Counted from the first letter of the stretch, positions 37,359 to 48,330 are shown. The stretch: 64,000 nucleotides of DNA from Enterobacter cancerogenus (GCA_000773965.1 JRUP01000032.1:1-64000); one strand, 5' to 3'. A program made the numbers and translations. The notes: a model not told the origin generated them from the letters alone.

Positions 37359-37535
37359 TATAATCAGCACCCAGCAGGCATGACCTGCTTTCCTTTCTGC
37401 CCCGACGTTAACGTTCCTTGTCGAAATGGCGCAGACATTTTTGGCACCGATAGCCCTGTATGACAGGCGAATACTGGATGTTCTCCTGCGCTGCCCAGGC
37501 CAAAAATGACAAGTGATTAACCCAACGGATCTTTT
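37359..37535 (+). promoter_or_regulatory. ytfL (paeA) promoter and structured leader with a uORF
   Basis: Perfect TATAAT at 37359-37364 with a weak -35, giving a leader of about 165 bases. Within it, CTTGTC (37417) plus ATTTTTGGC (37437-37445) can pair with GCCAAAAATGACAAG (37499-37513), enclosing a hairpin CCTGT-ATG-ACAGG (37455-37467). A 27-codon ORF from the ATG at 37380 to 37463 contains three cysteines and ends at this hairpin; its ribosome site is poor. Confidence 0.45.
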
Positions 37536-38873
37536 ATGCTCGATAGCTTACTTGTCATTCTTTTACTGATTGTGATCAGTTCATTCTTTTCTCTTTCTGA
37601 GATCTCGCTGGCGGCTGCCCGTAAGATCAAACTTAAACTGCTGGCCGATGAAGGCAACATCAATGCGCAGCGCGTGCTGAAAATGCAGGAACAGCCTGGC
37701 ATGTTCTTCACCGTGGTGCAGATTGGCCTCAATGCCGTGGCCATCCTCGGTGGTATTGTCGGCGATGCCGCGTTTTCCCCCGCCTTCAGCAGTTTATTTA
37801 GCCGCTTTATGGCCCCTGAACTGGCCGATCAGCTCAGCTTTATCTGTTCCTTCACTGTGGTCACCAGCCTGTTTATTTTGTTTGCCGATTTAACGCCGAA
37901 GCGTGTGGGGATGATCGCGCCGGAAGCGGTGGCGCTGCGCATCATCAATCCGATGCGCTTCTGCTTGCTGGTGATGCGTCCGCTGGTGTGGCTGTTTAAC
38001 GGGCTGGCCAACGTGTTTTTCCGCATCTTCAAGCTGCCGATGGTGCGTAAAGACGACATCACCTCCGACGATATTTACGCGGTGGTGGAAGCCGGTGCAC
38101 TGGCTGGGGTGCTGCGTAAACAGGAACACGAACTGATCGAAAATGTGTTTGAGCTGGAATCGCGTACCGTGCCGTCTTCGATGACGTCACGTGAGAACGT
38201 AGTGTGGTTTGATCTGCACGAAGATGAAAACAGCCTCAAAACCAAAATCGCCCAGCATCCGCACTCTAAATTCCTGGTATGTGATGGCGACATCGATCAT
38301 ATCGTCGGTTATGTCGATTCCAAAGAGCTGCTGCTGCGCGTGCTGGGCAATCAGAGCCTGACCCTGAGCAGCGGCGTGCAGATTCGCTCTGCGCTGATTG
38401 TGCCGGACACGTTAACGCTCTCTGAAGCGCTGGAAAGCTTTAAAACTGCTGGCGAAGACTTCGCGGTAATCATGAATGAATACGCGCTGGTGGTGGGGAT
38501 CATTACCCTCAACGACGTGATGACCACGCTGATGGGTGATTTGGTCGGCCAGGGTCAGGAAGAGCAGATTGTGGCGCGTGATGAGAACTCATGGCTGGTT
38601 GAAGGCGGCACACCGATTGATGACGTGATGCGCGTGCTGGATATCGATGATTTCCCACAGTCCGGCAACTATGAAACCATTGGCGGTTTCATGATGTACA
38701 TGCTGCGCAAAATCCCGAAACGCACTGATTTCGTCAAGTTCTCAGGTTACAAGTTTGAAGTGGTAGATATCGACAGTTATCGCATCGATCAGCTGCTGGT
38801 GACGCGTATTGACGATCGTCCGCCGGTGCTGAGTGTGACGAAGAGCGCTACTGATGAGCTGGAGTCGCCATAG
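37536..38873 (+). CDS. paeA: CNNM/CBS-type membrane protein YtfL (PaeA, polyamine exporter)
   Basis: 445 residues: a DUF21 membrane domain with four helices (1-190), two CBS domains (about 210-335) and a CorC/HlyC C-terminal domain (about 350-430). E. coli/Salmonella YtfL, renamed PaeA, exports cadaverine and putrescine under stationary conditions. Weak ribosome site (GGAT), so the leader structure may matter for translation. Confidence 0.92.
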   Translation: MLDSLLVILLLIVISSFFSLSEISLAAARKIKLKLLADEGNINAQRVLKMQEQPGMFFTVVQIGLNAVAILGGIVGDAAFSPAFSSLFSRFMAPELADQLSFICSFTVVTSLFILFADLTPKRVGMIAPEAVALRIINPMRFCLLVMRPLVWLFNGLANVFFRIFKLPMVRKDDITSDDIYAVVEAGALAGVLRKQEHELIENVFELESRTVPSSMTSRENVVWFDLHEDENSLKTKIAQHPHSKFLVCDGDIDHIVGYVDSKELLLRVLGNQSLTLSSGVQIRSALIVPDTLTLSEALESFKTAGEDFAVIMNEYALVVGIITLNDVMTTLMGDLVGQGQEEQIVARDENSWLVEGGTPIDDVMRVLDIDDFPQSGNYETIGGFMMYMLRKIPKRTDFVKFSGYKFEVVDIDSYRIDQLLVTRIDDRPPVLSVTKSATDELESP

Positions 38874-38920
38874 TACCGGGCGGCAGAAAAAACAAGGCGC
38901 GATTTCTCGCGCCGCTACTG

Positions 38921-38953
38921 AGGGCGCCTGATTATATGGCGCCCTTTCTTTTT
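38921..38953 (+). terminator. Terminator after ytfL
   Basis: AGGGCGCC/GGCGCCCT stem followed by TTCTTTTT. A second hairpin GGCGCGA/TCGCGCC at 38896-38913 precedes it. Confidence 0.85.
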
Positions 38954-38958
38954 ACTGC

Positions 38959-39165
38959 TTAGTTGTACTCGGCTTGCAAACGCAGGACCTGGCGGTTGAT
39001 CTCGGACATCACGCTAAGGTGCTGTTTATCTTTGACGCGGGGCAACATCACTTTGCCTTTATCGAACTCAAACGCGCCAACATCCTTGATATACAACCTT
39101 CCTTTAAAAAGCGTTTTTACGTATTTCGCAATTTGCAGCGGATTATAGCGCTGGAAGATTTTCAT
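38959..39165 (-). CDS. ytfK: Stringent-response modulator YtfK (DUF1107)
   Basis: 68 residues, starting [20 protein letters not shown], nearly the same as E. coli YtfK, which stimulates SpoT-dependent (p)ppGpp accumulation under phosphate and fatty-acid starvation. The ATG at 39165 follows AGGAG; the longer frame to 39261 is not supported. Confidence 0.95.
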   Translation of the reverse strand: MKIFQRYNPLQIAKYVKTLFKGRLYIKDVGAFEFDKGKVMLPRVKDKQHLSVMSEINRQVLRLQAEYN

Positions 39166-39478
39166 ACTGTCTAACTCCTGAACAGATGTACTACGCTTCG
39201 TCGTTGCCAAATCCGGTACGAACCCATGAAGCGCAAATGAGGCATAACTATAGAACACCAATCGTTACGTATGTTCCGAAAAGGTGAATTTTTTACTGAA
39301 TTGACACATTATTACAGAACACTCTGTTATGCCGTTCACAAAACCCAGTATAAACCTTCACTCATTAAGGAATTGTGGCGTGGGTTGCAAAGCTGTTAAC
39401 TCATCGCGACAGGCGCATCATCCACACCTAATATTGCAAAAACATGAATAACTGGTCGGATCACTAAGGAGTATCACC
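39166..39478. other. Divergent ytfK-ytfJ intergenic region
   Basis: 313 bases. TTGACA at 39301-39306 with TGTTAT at 39325-39330 (spacer 18) is a reasonable plus-strand promoter for ytfJ with a leader of about 140 bases. The ytfK promoter must also lie here; no Pho box could be assigned. No ORF seen. Confidence 0.45.
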
Positions 39479-40033
39479 ATGCGTTTGGCACACTCTGTGT
39501 TAGCACTGGCACTGCTGGTTCCCAGCCTTGTCTCAGCCCATGCTTTTAAGATCGGCGATCGTGTTCCGCCAGTGGGCGTGAGCGACAGAGGCGAACTGCT
39601 TTATCAACAAGATAAGTTTAGCTACCAACCGTGGAATAGCGCGCAGCTGAGTGGAAAAGTGCGTGTCATCTTACATATTGCCGGGCGTTCTTCGGCCAAA
39701 GAACAGAATGCCGCGCTGATTGAAGCGATCAAAGCGGCGAAATTCCCGCATGACCGTTACCAGACTACCACCATTGTGAACACCGACGATGCGATTCCCG
39801 GCACGGGGATGTTTGTGCGCAGCAGTATTGAGAGCAACAAGCAGCAATATCCGTGGTCGCAGTTTATCGTCGACAGTAACGGCAACGTGCGTAAAGTCTG
39901 GCAGCTTGAGAAAGGCGGCTCAACGATTGCGGTGCTGGATAAGACTGGGCATGTGCGTTACGCCAAAGAAGGGGCACTCACGCAGGATGAAGTGCAGCAG
40001 GCGATGACGTTGATTCGTGAGTTGTTGCAGTAA
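39479..40033 (+). CDS. ytfJ: Periplasmic YtfJ family protein
   Basis: 184 residues, signal peptide cut near SLVSA|HAF, then a thioredoxin-like fold without a CxxC motif. Family TIGR01626/YtfJ; function unknown. TAAGGAG precedes the ATG. Confidence 0.9.
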   Translation: MRLAHSVLALALLVPSLVSAHAFKIGDRVPPVGVSDRGELLYQQDKFSYQPWNSAQLSGKVRVILHIAGRSSAKEQNAALIEAIKAAKFPHDRYQTTTIVNTDDAIPGTGMFVRSSIESNKQQYPWSQFIVDSNGNVRKVWQLEKGGSTIAVLDKTGHVRYAKEGALTQDEVQQAMTLIRELLQ

Positions 40034-40040
40034 AAACGGA

Positions 40041-40060
40041 GGTCGCCATCAATGGCGACC
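40041..40060. repeat. GGTCGCCAT palindrome after ytfJ
   Basis: Perfect 9-base stem GGTCGCCAT/ATGGCGACC with a two-base loop, seven bases after the ytfJ stop. Same core as 19.18, 24.55 and 53.34 kb. No T-run. Confidence 0.8.
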
Positions 40061-40081
40061 CTGTGTTGCCCTGCTTGTTTT

Positions 40082-40167
40082 CTGTGTTCATTCCGGAATG
40101 AATATCGAAAACACAGGCTGCGAATTTCTCTGTTCATCCCGGAATGAGCAACGAAAACACAGGCTGC
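40082..40167. repeat. Two tandem copies of a 40-base palindromic element
   Basis: Copy 1 (40082-40121) and copy 2 (40128-40167) agree at 35 of 40 positions, period 46. Copy 1 contains the perfect palindrome TTCATTCCGGAATGAA inside a larger dyad CTGTGTT/AACACAG. They lie between the convergent genes ytfJ and cysQ. Confidence 0.85.
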
Positions 40168-40190
40168 TTTCGCAAGGTGCGCGTCAGGAA

Positions 40191-40937
40191 CTAAAAAAGC
40201 GAGACGCGGAAACCCGGATTCAGGAAGGATTCGCGCGGCGTGTAGTCGAGAGTTTTGCCTTGCCAGTCATGCACGTGGGCTCCAGCCGCAATCGCCACCG
40301 CGTGACCTGCTCCGGTATCCCAAATATTGGTTGGCCCGAAGCGCGGATAGAGCTGCGCTTTGCCTTCCGCCACCAGACAGAATTTCAGTGAAGAGCCAAT
40401 TGCCGTGGTTTGATGTTCGCCTAACTGCGTCAGATACTCTTTCAGCTCTTCATCTTTATCTGCATGCGAACGGCTGACAACCACCAGCAGTGGACGCGCC
40501 TCGCGCACCTGAATCTGCGTTTTATGGCCGCCCTCTTCTTTCCAGGCTTTGCCTTCAGCGGCCGAATACATCACACCCAACGCGGGCGCATAGACCACAC
40601 CTAACACCGGTTTGCCGTTTTCAATCAGGGCAATATTGACGGTGAATTCACCGTTGCGCTTGATGAACTCTTTGGTGCCATCCAGCGGATCCACCAGCCA
40701 ATATTTTTTCCAGTTCTGACGCACCGCCCAGCTCGGCGGATCTTCCTCTGATAACACCGGCACGTCTGGAGATAGTGCGGCCAACCCTTCCACGATGACT
40801 TTGTGCGCCGCGAGATCGGCAGCCGTGACCGGCGAATCATCTGACTTGCGCGTCACATCCATCGGCTGCTCACCCGCATAGACATGCATAATCGCATCGC
40901 CTGCTTCACGCGCCAGTTGGCTAATTTTATCTAACAT
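40191..40937 (-). CDS. cysQ: 3'(2'),5'-bisphosphate nucleotidase CysQ
   Basis: 248 residues of the inositol monophosphatase superfamily with metal-binding [24 protein letters not shown] and [14 protein letters not shown]. Hydrolyses PAP to AMP in sulfur assimilation. Divergent from cpdB as in E. coli. Confidence 0.95.
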   Translation of the reverse strand: MLDKISQLAREAGDAIMHVYAGEQPMDVTRKSDDSPVTAADLAAHKVIVEGLAALSPDVPVLSEEDPPSWAVRQNWKKYWLVDPLDGTKEFIKRNGEFTVNIALIENGKPVLGVVYAPALGVMYSAAEGKAWKEEGGHKTQIQVREARPLLVVVSRSHADKDEELKEYLTQLGEHQTTAIGSSLKFCLVAEGKAQLYPRFGPTNIWDTGAGHAVAIAAGAHVHDWQGKTLDYTPRESFLNPGFRVSLF

Positions 40938-41229
40938 TATTCACCTCTTTTCCGCTGATTCTGCCTGTCAGACATCAACAGCTCACCTCTACACATTTTA
41001 GCAGTTGTGTTCCCATGCTTTGCGGCTGAACTGTCTGAAACGGCAATCTATATGATTATCAATACCATAGTTCATAGATGACGGCTATGGCGCGATGCTG
41101 ATTCCCTTTCTAGCGGACAGCGAAGCCTGCTGATGCGTGAAAGTCTGAGACACATCACAAATTGAAATGATAATTCGTCATTGTTTTACATTATTTTGAG
41201 AGGCCCTTTGATCAGACAAGGAGCAAATC

Positions 41230-43176
41230 ATGTTCAAAGCGAGCATGTCGTTACTGGCGCTGTGTGTGACGGCGGCCACGGTGCAAGCCGCTACAGTGGA
41301 TCTGCGCATTCTGGAAACCACCGATCTGCACAGTAATATGATGGATTTCGATTACTACAAAGACACACCAACTGAGAAATTTGGCCTGGTACGCACCGCC
41401 ACGCTGATTCAACAGGCACGCGCAGAAGCAAAAAACAGTGTGCTGGTCGATAACGGCGACATCATTCAGGGCAGTCCGTTAGGCGATTACATGGCCGCTA
41501 AGGGACTGAAAAAAGGCGATGTGCATCCGGTATATAAAGCGATGAACACGCTGGATTACGCGGTGGGCAACTTAGGCAATCACGAATTCAATTACGGCTT
41601 ACCCTATCTGCAGAAAGCGATTGCCGGGGCACGCTTTCCCTATGTGAATGCCAACATTATCGATGAAAAGAGCGGAAAACCGCTGTTTAACCCCTATCTC
41701 ATCAAAGAAACCACCGTTACCGACCGCAGCGGTAACCCGCATCGCTTAAAAATTGGCTACATCGGCTTCGTTCCACCACAGATTATGGTGTGGGATCGCA
41801 ACAATCTGCAGGGCAAAGTGCGCGTTGATGACATCACGGAAACAGCGAAGCGCTATGTGCCGGAAATGCGCGCAAAAGGTGCTGAAATAATCATCGCCAT
41901 CCCGCACTCAGGTTTAAGCAGTGAGCCTTATCACGCCATGGCAGAGAATTCCGTCTACTACCTCAGCCAGGTGCCGGGGATTAACGCCATTATGTTTGGT
42001 CACGCGCATGCGGTGTTCCCCAGTAAAGAGTTCGCGGCCATTCAGGGCGCTGACATTGCACAGGGCACGCTGAACGGTGTTCCGGCAGTGATGCCCGGCA
42101 TGTGGGGCGATCACCTCGGCGTGGTCGATCTGGTGCTGAATAACGAAGGCGGCAAGTGGCAGGTCATGCAGGGCAAGGCTGAAGCGCGGCCCATTTACGA
42201 TCCGGTTGCTAAAAAATCACTGGCCGCAGAAGACAGCGGTCTGGTGAAAGTGCTGGAGCAGGATCACCGTGCCACGCGTGAATTTGTTGCTAAGCCTATC
42301 GGTAAATCCGCCGATGTGATGTACAGCTATCTGTCGCTGGTGCAGGACGATCCCACTGTGCAGATCGTCAATAATGCCCAGCGCGCCTATGTTGAGCACT
42401 TTATTCAGGGCGATCCCGATCTCGGCCGCTTGCCAGTGCTTTCGGCTGCCGCACCGTTTAAAGCCGGTGGGCGTAAAAACGATCCCGCCAGCTATACCGA
42501 AGTAGAGAAAGGTGAACTGACCTTCCGCAATGCCGCCGACCTGTATCTTTATCCGAATACCCTGGTGGTGATGAAAGTCACAGGTGCACAGGTGAGAGAG
42601 TGGCTGGAATGCTCAGCCGCGCAGTTTAATCAGATCGATCCGCACAGCAGTAAACCGCAAGCGCTGATTAACTGGGATTTCCGCACCTACAACTTCGACG
42701 TGATTGATGGCGTCGATTACCAAATCGATGTGACGCAGCCTGCACGCTATGACGGCGAATGTACGTTGATTAACAAAGACGCTTCACGCATTAAGGATCT
42801 GACATGGCAGGGTAAGCCCATCGACCCTAATGCGGTATTCCTCGTCGCCACTAACAACTATCGTGCTTACGGCGGGAAGTTTGCCGGCACCGGCGATAAA
42901 TACGTGGCGTTTGCTTCACCAGATGAGAACCGTTCAGTGGTTGCGGCTTATATCAGCAGCGAAACCAAAGTACACGGCGAAGTGAAACCGCAGGCCGATC
43001 ATAACTGGCGTTTAGCGCCGATTCACAGTGATACGCCGCTGGATATTCGCTTTGAAACGGCACCGGGCGAGAAAGCCACGCAGTTTATTGAGAAGTACGC
43101 TGATTATCCGATGAAAGCCGTGGGCAGTGACGAGATCGGTTTTGCGATTTGGCGGGTGGATTTGCAGAAGCAGTAA
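41230..43176 (+). CDS. cpdB: Periplasmic 2',3'-cyclic-nucleotide phosphodiesterase/3'-nucleotidase CpdB
   Basis: 648 residues. Signal peptide to about VQA|ATV (19-20 residues), N-terminal metallophosphatase domain ([39 protein letters not shown]) and C-terminal 5'-nucleotidase substrate domain (from about 360). Degrades cyclic and 3'-nucleotides in the periplasm. AAGGAG before the ATG. A TTGAAATGATAATTCGTCATT-like AT-rich dyad upstream only partly matches a Fur box. Confidence 0.95.
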   Translation: MFKASMSLLALCVTAATVQAATVDLRILETTDLHSNMMDFDYYKDTPTEKFGLVRTATLIQQARAEAKNSVLVDNGDIIQGSPLGDYMAAKGLKKGDVHPVYKAMNTLDYAVGNLGNHEFNYGLPYLQKAIAGARFPYVNANIIDEKSGKPLFNPYLIKETTVTDRSGNPHRLKIGYIGFVPPQIMVWDRNNLQGKVRVDDITETAKRYVPEMRAKGAEIIIAIPHSGLSSEPYHAMAENSVYYLSQVPGINAIMFGHAHAVFPSKEFAAIQGADIAQGTLNGVPAVMPGMWGDHLGVVDLVLNNEGGKWQVMQGKAEARPIYDPVAKKSLAAEDSGLVKVLEQDHRATREFVAKPIGKSADVMYSYLSLVQDDPTVQIVNNAQRAYVEHFIQGDPDLGRLPVLSAAAPFKAGGRKNDPASYTEVEKGELTFRNAADLYLYPNTLVVMKVTGAQVREWLECSAAQFNQIDPHSSKPQALINWDFRTYNFDVIDGVDYQIDVTQPARYDGECTLINKDASRIKDLTWQGKPIDPNAVFLVATNNYRAYGGKFAGTGDKYVAFASPDENRSVVAAYISSETKVHGEVKPQADHNWRLAPIHSDTPLDIRFETAPGEKATQFIEKYADYPMKAVGSDEIGFAIWRVDLQKQ

Positions 43177-43180
43177 CAGG

Positions 43181-43486
43181 CTATAGCCGGGCTGCCAAAT
43201 GAAGGGAGGGCACCCGGCTTTGATGCATCACCGCGAGCACAATAATTCCCTGTTGGATTGCCTGGTAATAAATCATATGACTCACAAAGGGAAAACTGAG
43301 TACACCTTCGGCGAGATCGGACGCTCTGCTGATCCCCATCGTCGGTAGTTCGGACAGCGTATGCAATGTGCGCTGCAAACGTCTCAAGTATTGATGAGAC
43401 TGCGCTTCGCCCCAGTGCTGCAAGGTGAACTGACGAATATCGACAAGATCCTGCCGCGCTTCATCCGTGAGCTGAAATTTGGCCAT
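43181..43486 (-). CDS. ParE/RelE-superfamily toxin
   Basis: 101 residues with the ParE pattern: LTDEARQDLVDIRQFTLQHWGEAQSHQYLRRLQ (described at 6-38), then MGISRASDLAEGVLSFPFVSHMIYYQ and IIVLAVMHQSRVP. ParE toxins poison gyrase. The start abuts the antitoxin stop (TAAATG). The stop is five bases from the convergent cpdB stop. Confidence 0.85.
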   Translation of the reverse strand: MAKFQLTDEARQDLVDIRQFTLQHWGEAQSHQYLRRLQRTLHTLSELPTMGISRASDLAEGVLSFPFVSHMIYYQAIQQGIIVLAVMHQSRVPSLHLAARL

Positions 43487-43735
43487 TTAATCCAGTAATT
43501 GATTGAAAAATGTTTCACCGTCGGTCAGTCGTCCGTTGGCAACGTCTTCCCTGGATCGGGCAATTTTTTCCTGCAAAAACTGCTGCTTCATGAGTTCAAT
43601 TGCCTGAAACTCTTCAGCAGATATGACAACAGCGACAGGTTTTCCGTTCCGACTGATTTGTACCGGTTCACGCTGAGCTTTGAGAAGCATATCCCCAAAT
43701 TGGGTTTTAGCTTCGTTGGCAGAGAGTAAATACAT
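43487..43735 (-). CDS. Phd/YefM-family antitoxin
   Basis: 82 residues from the ATG at 43735 (GGAAGG upstream). N-terminal Phd DNA-binding fold with NEAKTQFGDMLLKAQREPVQISRNGKPVAVVIS-type sequence (about 6-38) and an unstructured toxin-binding tail. Upstream partner of the ParE gene; together a type II toxin-antitoxin module that probably represses itself. Confidence 0.86.
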   Translation of the reverse strand: MYLLSANEAKTQFGDMLLKAQREPVQISRNGKPVAVVISAEEFQAIELMKQQFLQEKIARSREDVANGRLTDGETFFNQLLD

Positions 43736-43811
43736 TTCGCACCTTCCGCTTAAATCGTTCGATTCGCTCATTGTATTAGTCAATTGGGTAAAGATCAGCC
43801 AGATTTACAAA

Positions 43812-43839
43812 CAAAAAAACCGGCATTTATGCCGGTTTT
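43812..43839 (-). terminator. Terminator after fklB
   Basis: Wait-free reading: AAAACCGGCAT/ATGCCGGTTTT stem with a seven-base A-run, i.e. U-tract on the minus strand. It lies after the fklB stop (43857), between it and the antitoxin promoter. Confidence 0.88.
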
Positions 43840-43856
43840 AATGAATTGCTGAATGC

Positions 43857-44477
43857 TTACAGAATTTCCAGCAGCTCGACTTCGAACACCAGGGTGCTGA
43901 ATGGCGGGATGGATGCGCCAGCACCGCGTTCGCCGTAGGCGAGGTTTTGTGGAATCACTAATTCCCACTTAGAACCCACTGGCATCAGGGTCAGCGCTTC
44001 AATCCAGCCCGCGATCACGCCGCTTACCGGGAATTCAGCCGGTTCGCCACGTGCCACTGAGCTATCAAACACCGTACCGTCGATCAGCTTGCCAGTGTAG
44101 TGCACACGAACACGATCCTGACGCGATGGGATTGGGCCATCGCCTTGAGTGATCACGCTGAACTGTAAACCAGATTCAGTGCTGCTCACGCCTTCACGCT
44201 GGGCGTTCTGCTCCAGGAATTTATGGCCATCAGCAGCCATCGCTTCCACACGCTCACGACGCACGCCTTCTGCACGTTCGTGCACTTCACGCAGCGCGCG
44301 ATGTACCACGTCAACAGGCACAGCCGGTGAGTTCCCTTCCAGCGCATCGCGCAGACCCGCGAGCAGTGCTTCTGGCTGCAGGCCCTGCAGTCCAGATTCC
44401 TGCAGCTGCTGGCCGACCTGTAAACCGATACCGTAACTTGCTTGTGATTCGACGCTGTCGAATGAAGGGGTGGTCAT
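43857..44477 (-). CDS. fklB: FKBP-type peptidyl-prolyl isomerase FklB (FKBP22)
   Basis: 206 residues. N-terminal dimerisation helices (1-95) and a C-terminal FKBP domain with [18 protein letters not shown] and [19 protein letters not shown]. Catalyses proline isomerisation in the cytoplasm. Length matches E. coli. Confidence 0.94.
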   Translation of the reverse strand: MTTPSFDSVESQASYGIGLQVGQQLQESGLQGLQPEALLAGLRDALEGNSPAVPVDVVHRALREVHERAEGVRRERVEAMAADGHKFLEQNAQREGVSSTESGLQFSVITQGDGPIPSRQDRVRVHYTGKLIDGTVFDSSVARGEPAEFPVSGVIAGWIEALTLMPVGSKWELVIPQNLAYGERGAGASIPPFSTLVFEVELLEIL

Positions 44478-44691
44478 CTTGATTCCTTAATCCCGGAGAA
44501 AATAGAAACGGCAGCATAACAGCGCAGGCGGCTGGCGTAAAATCTGCAGCGCTACAGATGACATTTCATAGGGAAAGAGAAACAATACGCAGGTCAAATT
44601 TTTCAATGCTGGCAGGCACTTCGCGCCCGCATTGCCCATACTATAGCTGTGGCAACGTTTTCGTCGTACAGCGCTAAGAAAGAGAGAATAC

Positions 44692-45348
44692 ATGGGCCAG
44701 ATCGCCCCACGACGCCGCAGGACGCGCGCACCGCGTGCTTTTACTTTATCGAGGTTGCAACGTTGGCTGCCGCAATTTTCGCGCAAGGCCGCCAGCGAGG
44801 AGGATTCACGAATGGCTTCTGATACCCCTTCCCGCGTTCCCGCCGTGCTGCTGCGCGTCTGGCATCTGCTGGATGATGTGCGCTGGATGAACCCGCTACC
44901 GGCCTTCCATCGCCGTGGCATTGTGATTGCCTTACTGGTTCTGCTAATAGCGTTTCTCTGGCCGAGCAGTACGCCGCAATATCCGATTGAGCGCCCGGCA
45001 GATAACAGCAGCAAAGAGGTGCCGTTACAGGCAGAGATTTACGATAACAAGCAGCCGCAGAACACCCAACCGAAAACCGATTCTCAGGGTGAGTGGCACA
45101 ACTATACTGTGGCATCAGGTCAGACGCTGGCACAGTTGTTCCGCGACAATAATCTGCCGGTGAATGATGTGTTCGCGATGGCACGCGTCGAGGGTGACGA
45201 TCAGCCGCTTAGCGCATTGAAGAATGGCCAGCAGGTGAAGGTTCGTCAGAACGCGCAAGGCGTGGTGACAGGATTAACGGTGGATGGCAGCAACGGCCCG
45301 GTGTTATTTACTCGCCAGCCAGACGGCAGCTTTATCCGCGCTCAGTAA
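44692..45348 (+). CDS. ytfB: OapA-family cell division protein YtfB
   Basis: 218 residues: a basic cytoplasmic N-terminus, one transmembrane helix (about 76-93) and a C-terminal LysM-like/OapA domain (about 130-218, with WHNYTVASGQTLAQLFRDN). YtfB localises to the septum through glycan binding and causes filamentation when overproduced. Confidence 0.9.
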   Translation: MGQIAPRRRRTRAPRAFTLSRLQRWLPQFSRKAASEEDSRMASDTPSRVPAVLLRVWHLLDDVRWMNPLPAFHRRGIVIALLVLLIAFLWPSSTPQYPIERPADNSSKEVPLQAEIYDNKQPQNTQPKTDSQGEWHNYTVASGQTLAQLFRDNNLPVNDVFAMARVEGDDQPLSALKNGQQVKVRQNAQGVVTGLTVDGSNGPVLFTRQPDGSFIRAQ

Positions 45349-45360
45349 ATCGCAGATACA

Positions 45361-45387
45361 AAAACGCCGGCACAGGGCCGGCGTTTT
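45361..45387. terminator. Bidirectional terminator between ytfB and rplI
   Basis: AAAACGCCGGC/GCCGGCGTTTT stem with a five-base loop between convergent genes. Confidence 0.88.
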
Positions 45388-45406
45388 CGCGTTACCGAGT
45401 AAAAAA

Positions 45407-45868
<462 letters not shown>

Positions 45869-45895
45869 TTAAAGTCGTTAATGGACAACTACCAA

Positions 45896-46445
<550 letters not shown>

Positions 46446-46451
46446 GTCGGA

Positions 46452-46905
<454 letters not shown>

Positions 46906-46977
46906 CAAGGAACGTTATAGGTTGTGAATCATTTAAATGAAACACACCTCTGAATGCAGCTGAAAAATTGACGCGTA

Positions 46978-47006
46978 ATCATACTGGCGTCCCCCTGGAA
47001 ACTCAA
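46978..47006 (-). promoter_or_regulatory. rpsF operon promoter
   Basis: TTGAGT (47006-47001), spacer of 17, TATGAT (46983-46978), about 130 bases before the rpsF start; followed by the S6:S18 leader. The rest of the 383-base gap to 47230 shows no gene. Confidence 0.75.
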
Positions 47007-47230
47007 GCGCACAATTCATCAAATCACTTGGGTCATGCCAGTTAAGCGCACCTTTTGTGCTAAGGATTAAGATTCAGCAGGTTATCGAAGGTTTGTTCAA
47101 AATTGCTGATGGAGGCGTTCAACAGGGCGATCTGGCATCAATGTGGCGAAGAACTAAACTATTTACAGGCGCAACGGTTTGGCTTATTCGCGGCGTCTGA
47201 GAGTGCAATCCCTGGAGTGAGGAGTCGAAT

Positions 47231-47437
47231 ATGAAAACCATCATTTTCGCCACTTTACTGGGTCTCTTCCTGTCTCCACCCGCTTTCGCCAGCTCCGCTG
47301 ACTACGCGCAGCAGATGAGAAGTAACAGCAGCAATGCGGCTTCAGGCTATGTCTATGTCAACCGGCTGGATGCGCCTGGCAGTAACCCAGTCAGTGCGAA
47401 TACCAGTGCAGCAGATCGTCTGTCTTCACAACTGTAA
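47231..47437 (+). CDS. Small secreted protein of unknown function
   Basis: 68 residues: a signal peptide with cleavage near PAFA|SSA, then a 48-residue Ser/Asn/Ala-rich, cysteine-free mature part. GAGGAG lies before the ATG. I do not recognise a family; it occupies the position of yjfY in E. coli but does not resemble it. Followed by a terminator-like hairpin. Confidence 0.65.
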   Translation: MKTIIFATLLGLFLSPPAFASSADYAQQMRSNSSNAASGYVYVNRLDAPGSNPVSANTSAADRLSSQL

Positions 47438-47451
47438 ATCGGATGACGTAA

Positions 47452-47476
47452 CGGGCTGGCTCACTTTGCCAGCCCG
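47452..47476. terminator. Hairpin between the small secreted protein gene and yjfP
   Basis: Perfect nine-base stem CGGGCTGGC/GCCAGCCCG; T-richness after it is weak (AGTTGTTTCT). Lies between convergent genes. Confidence 0.65.
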
Positions 47477-47484
47477 AGTTGTTT

Positions 47485-48234
47485 CTACAGCTGATGTTTG
47501 AAAAAACTCACCAGTGCAGTCAGGGCTGAAGGCGTGATTTTGTGGCCGATTTGCTTTTCCGACAGGTAGGTCATTTTTTCGTTCAACGCGGCTTCACGCA
47601 GCGCTTTCTCCAGCCGGACGGTTTCAGCGAACGGCACCACTTCATCGGCTTCACCGTGCCATAACAGCAGCGGGCGATTGGCCAGCTTATCCAGTTGCTG
47701 GCTGGGGTCGTAAGGTGCCAGCGGCGCGAGGCGAGCAGCGAAGGCCTCTTTCTGCTCTGGCGTGCGCGCCACCAGCGGTGGGAACAGCGTATGGCTGAGC
47801 TGCATAAAGTAACCGGAGCCCATCATACAAGCGACGCTATGAATCTGCGGATAGCGCACCATCGCACCCAACGCCGTCATACCGCCCATCGAAGCACCAG
47901 CCACCGCAAAGCGCTCATCGGCAATCAAATCTTTCTCACGCAGCGCCGCTTCTAACTGTGGCACTTCGTCGATGTTCTGTTTGAGGATCTCCCAGAAGTG
48001 CGTCATACGCGCTTCGGTATCGCCATTGTAGCGCGCGCCGTGCATGTCGGCATCCGGCATCACGACGCGAAACCCAGCCTGCGCCAGCGCCACCGCAAAG
48101 TAGCTGTACACTTCTTTGGATGAGGTAAAGCCGTGATAAAACAGGATGGTGGGTAAACGTGCCTGCCGCTGCCCGGCGGGTGCCGCATGAATACACTCGA
48201 TGCCTGCCAGGTTTTCCGTCGCCAACTCAATCAT
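47485..48234 (-). CDS. yjfP: Alpha/beta-hydrolase esterase YjfP
   Basis: 249 residues, identical in length to E. coli YjfP. Oxyanion HGFTSSKEVYSYFAV, nucleophile GASMGGMTA, acid HGEADEVVP and a late histidine (QIGHKITP). Carboxylesterase active on short acyl esters. ATG at 48234 with GGAGG matches the family; a longer start at 48261 is unlikely. Confidence 0.92.
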   Translation of the reverse strand: MIELATENLAGIECIHAAPAGQRQARLPTILFYHGFTSSKEVYSYFAVALAQAGFRVVMPDADMHGARYNGDTEARMTHFWEILKQNIDEVPQLEAALREKDLIADERFAVAGASMGGMTALGAMVRYPQIHSVACMMGSGYFMQLSHTLFPPLVARTPEQKEAFAARLAPLAPYDPSQQLDKLANRPLLLWHGEADEVVPFAETVRLEKALREAALNEKMTYLSEKQIGHKITPSALTALVSFFKHQL

Positions 48235-48330
48235 ACCGCCTCCGTTGAGAATGATTATCACCCGTCACAGTGTAAGCGCTAAGCGGCAAAACGCGAGCGA
48301 CTTCACATTTAATCAGAATAATTTCTGTAC

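Noticed and set aside
41155..41182. Fur box before cpdB (AATGATAATTCGTCATT)
   Set aside because: Only half of the 19-bp consensus is matched, and cpdB is not a known iron-regulated gene.
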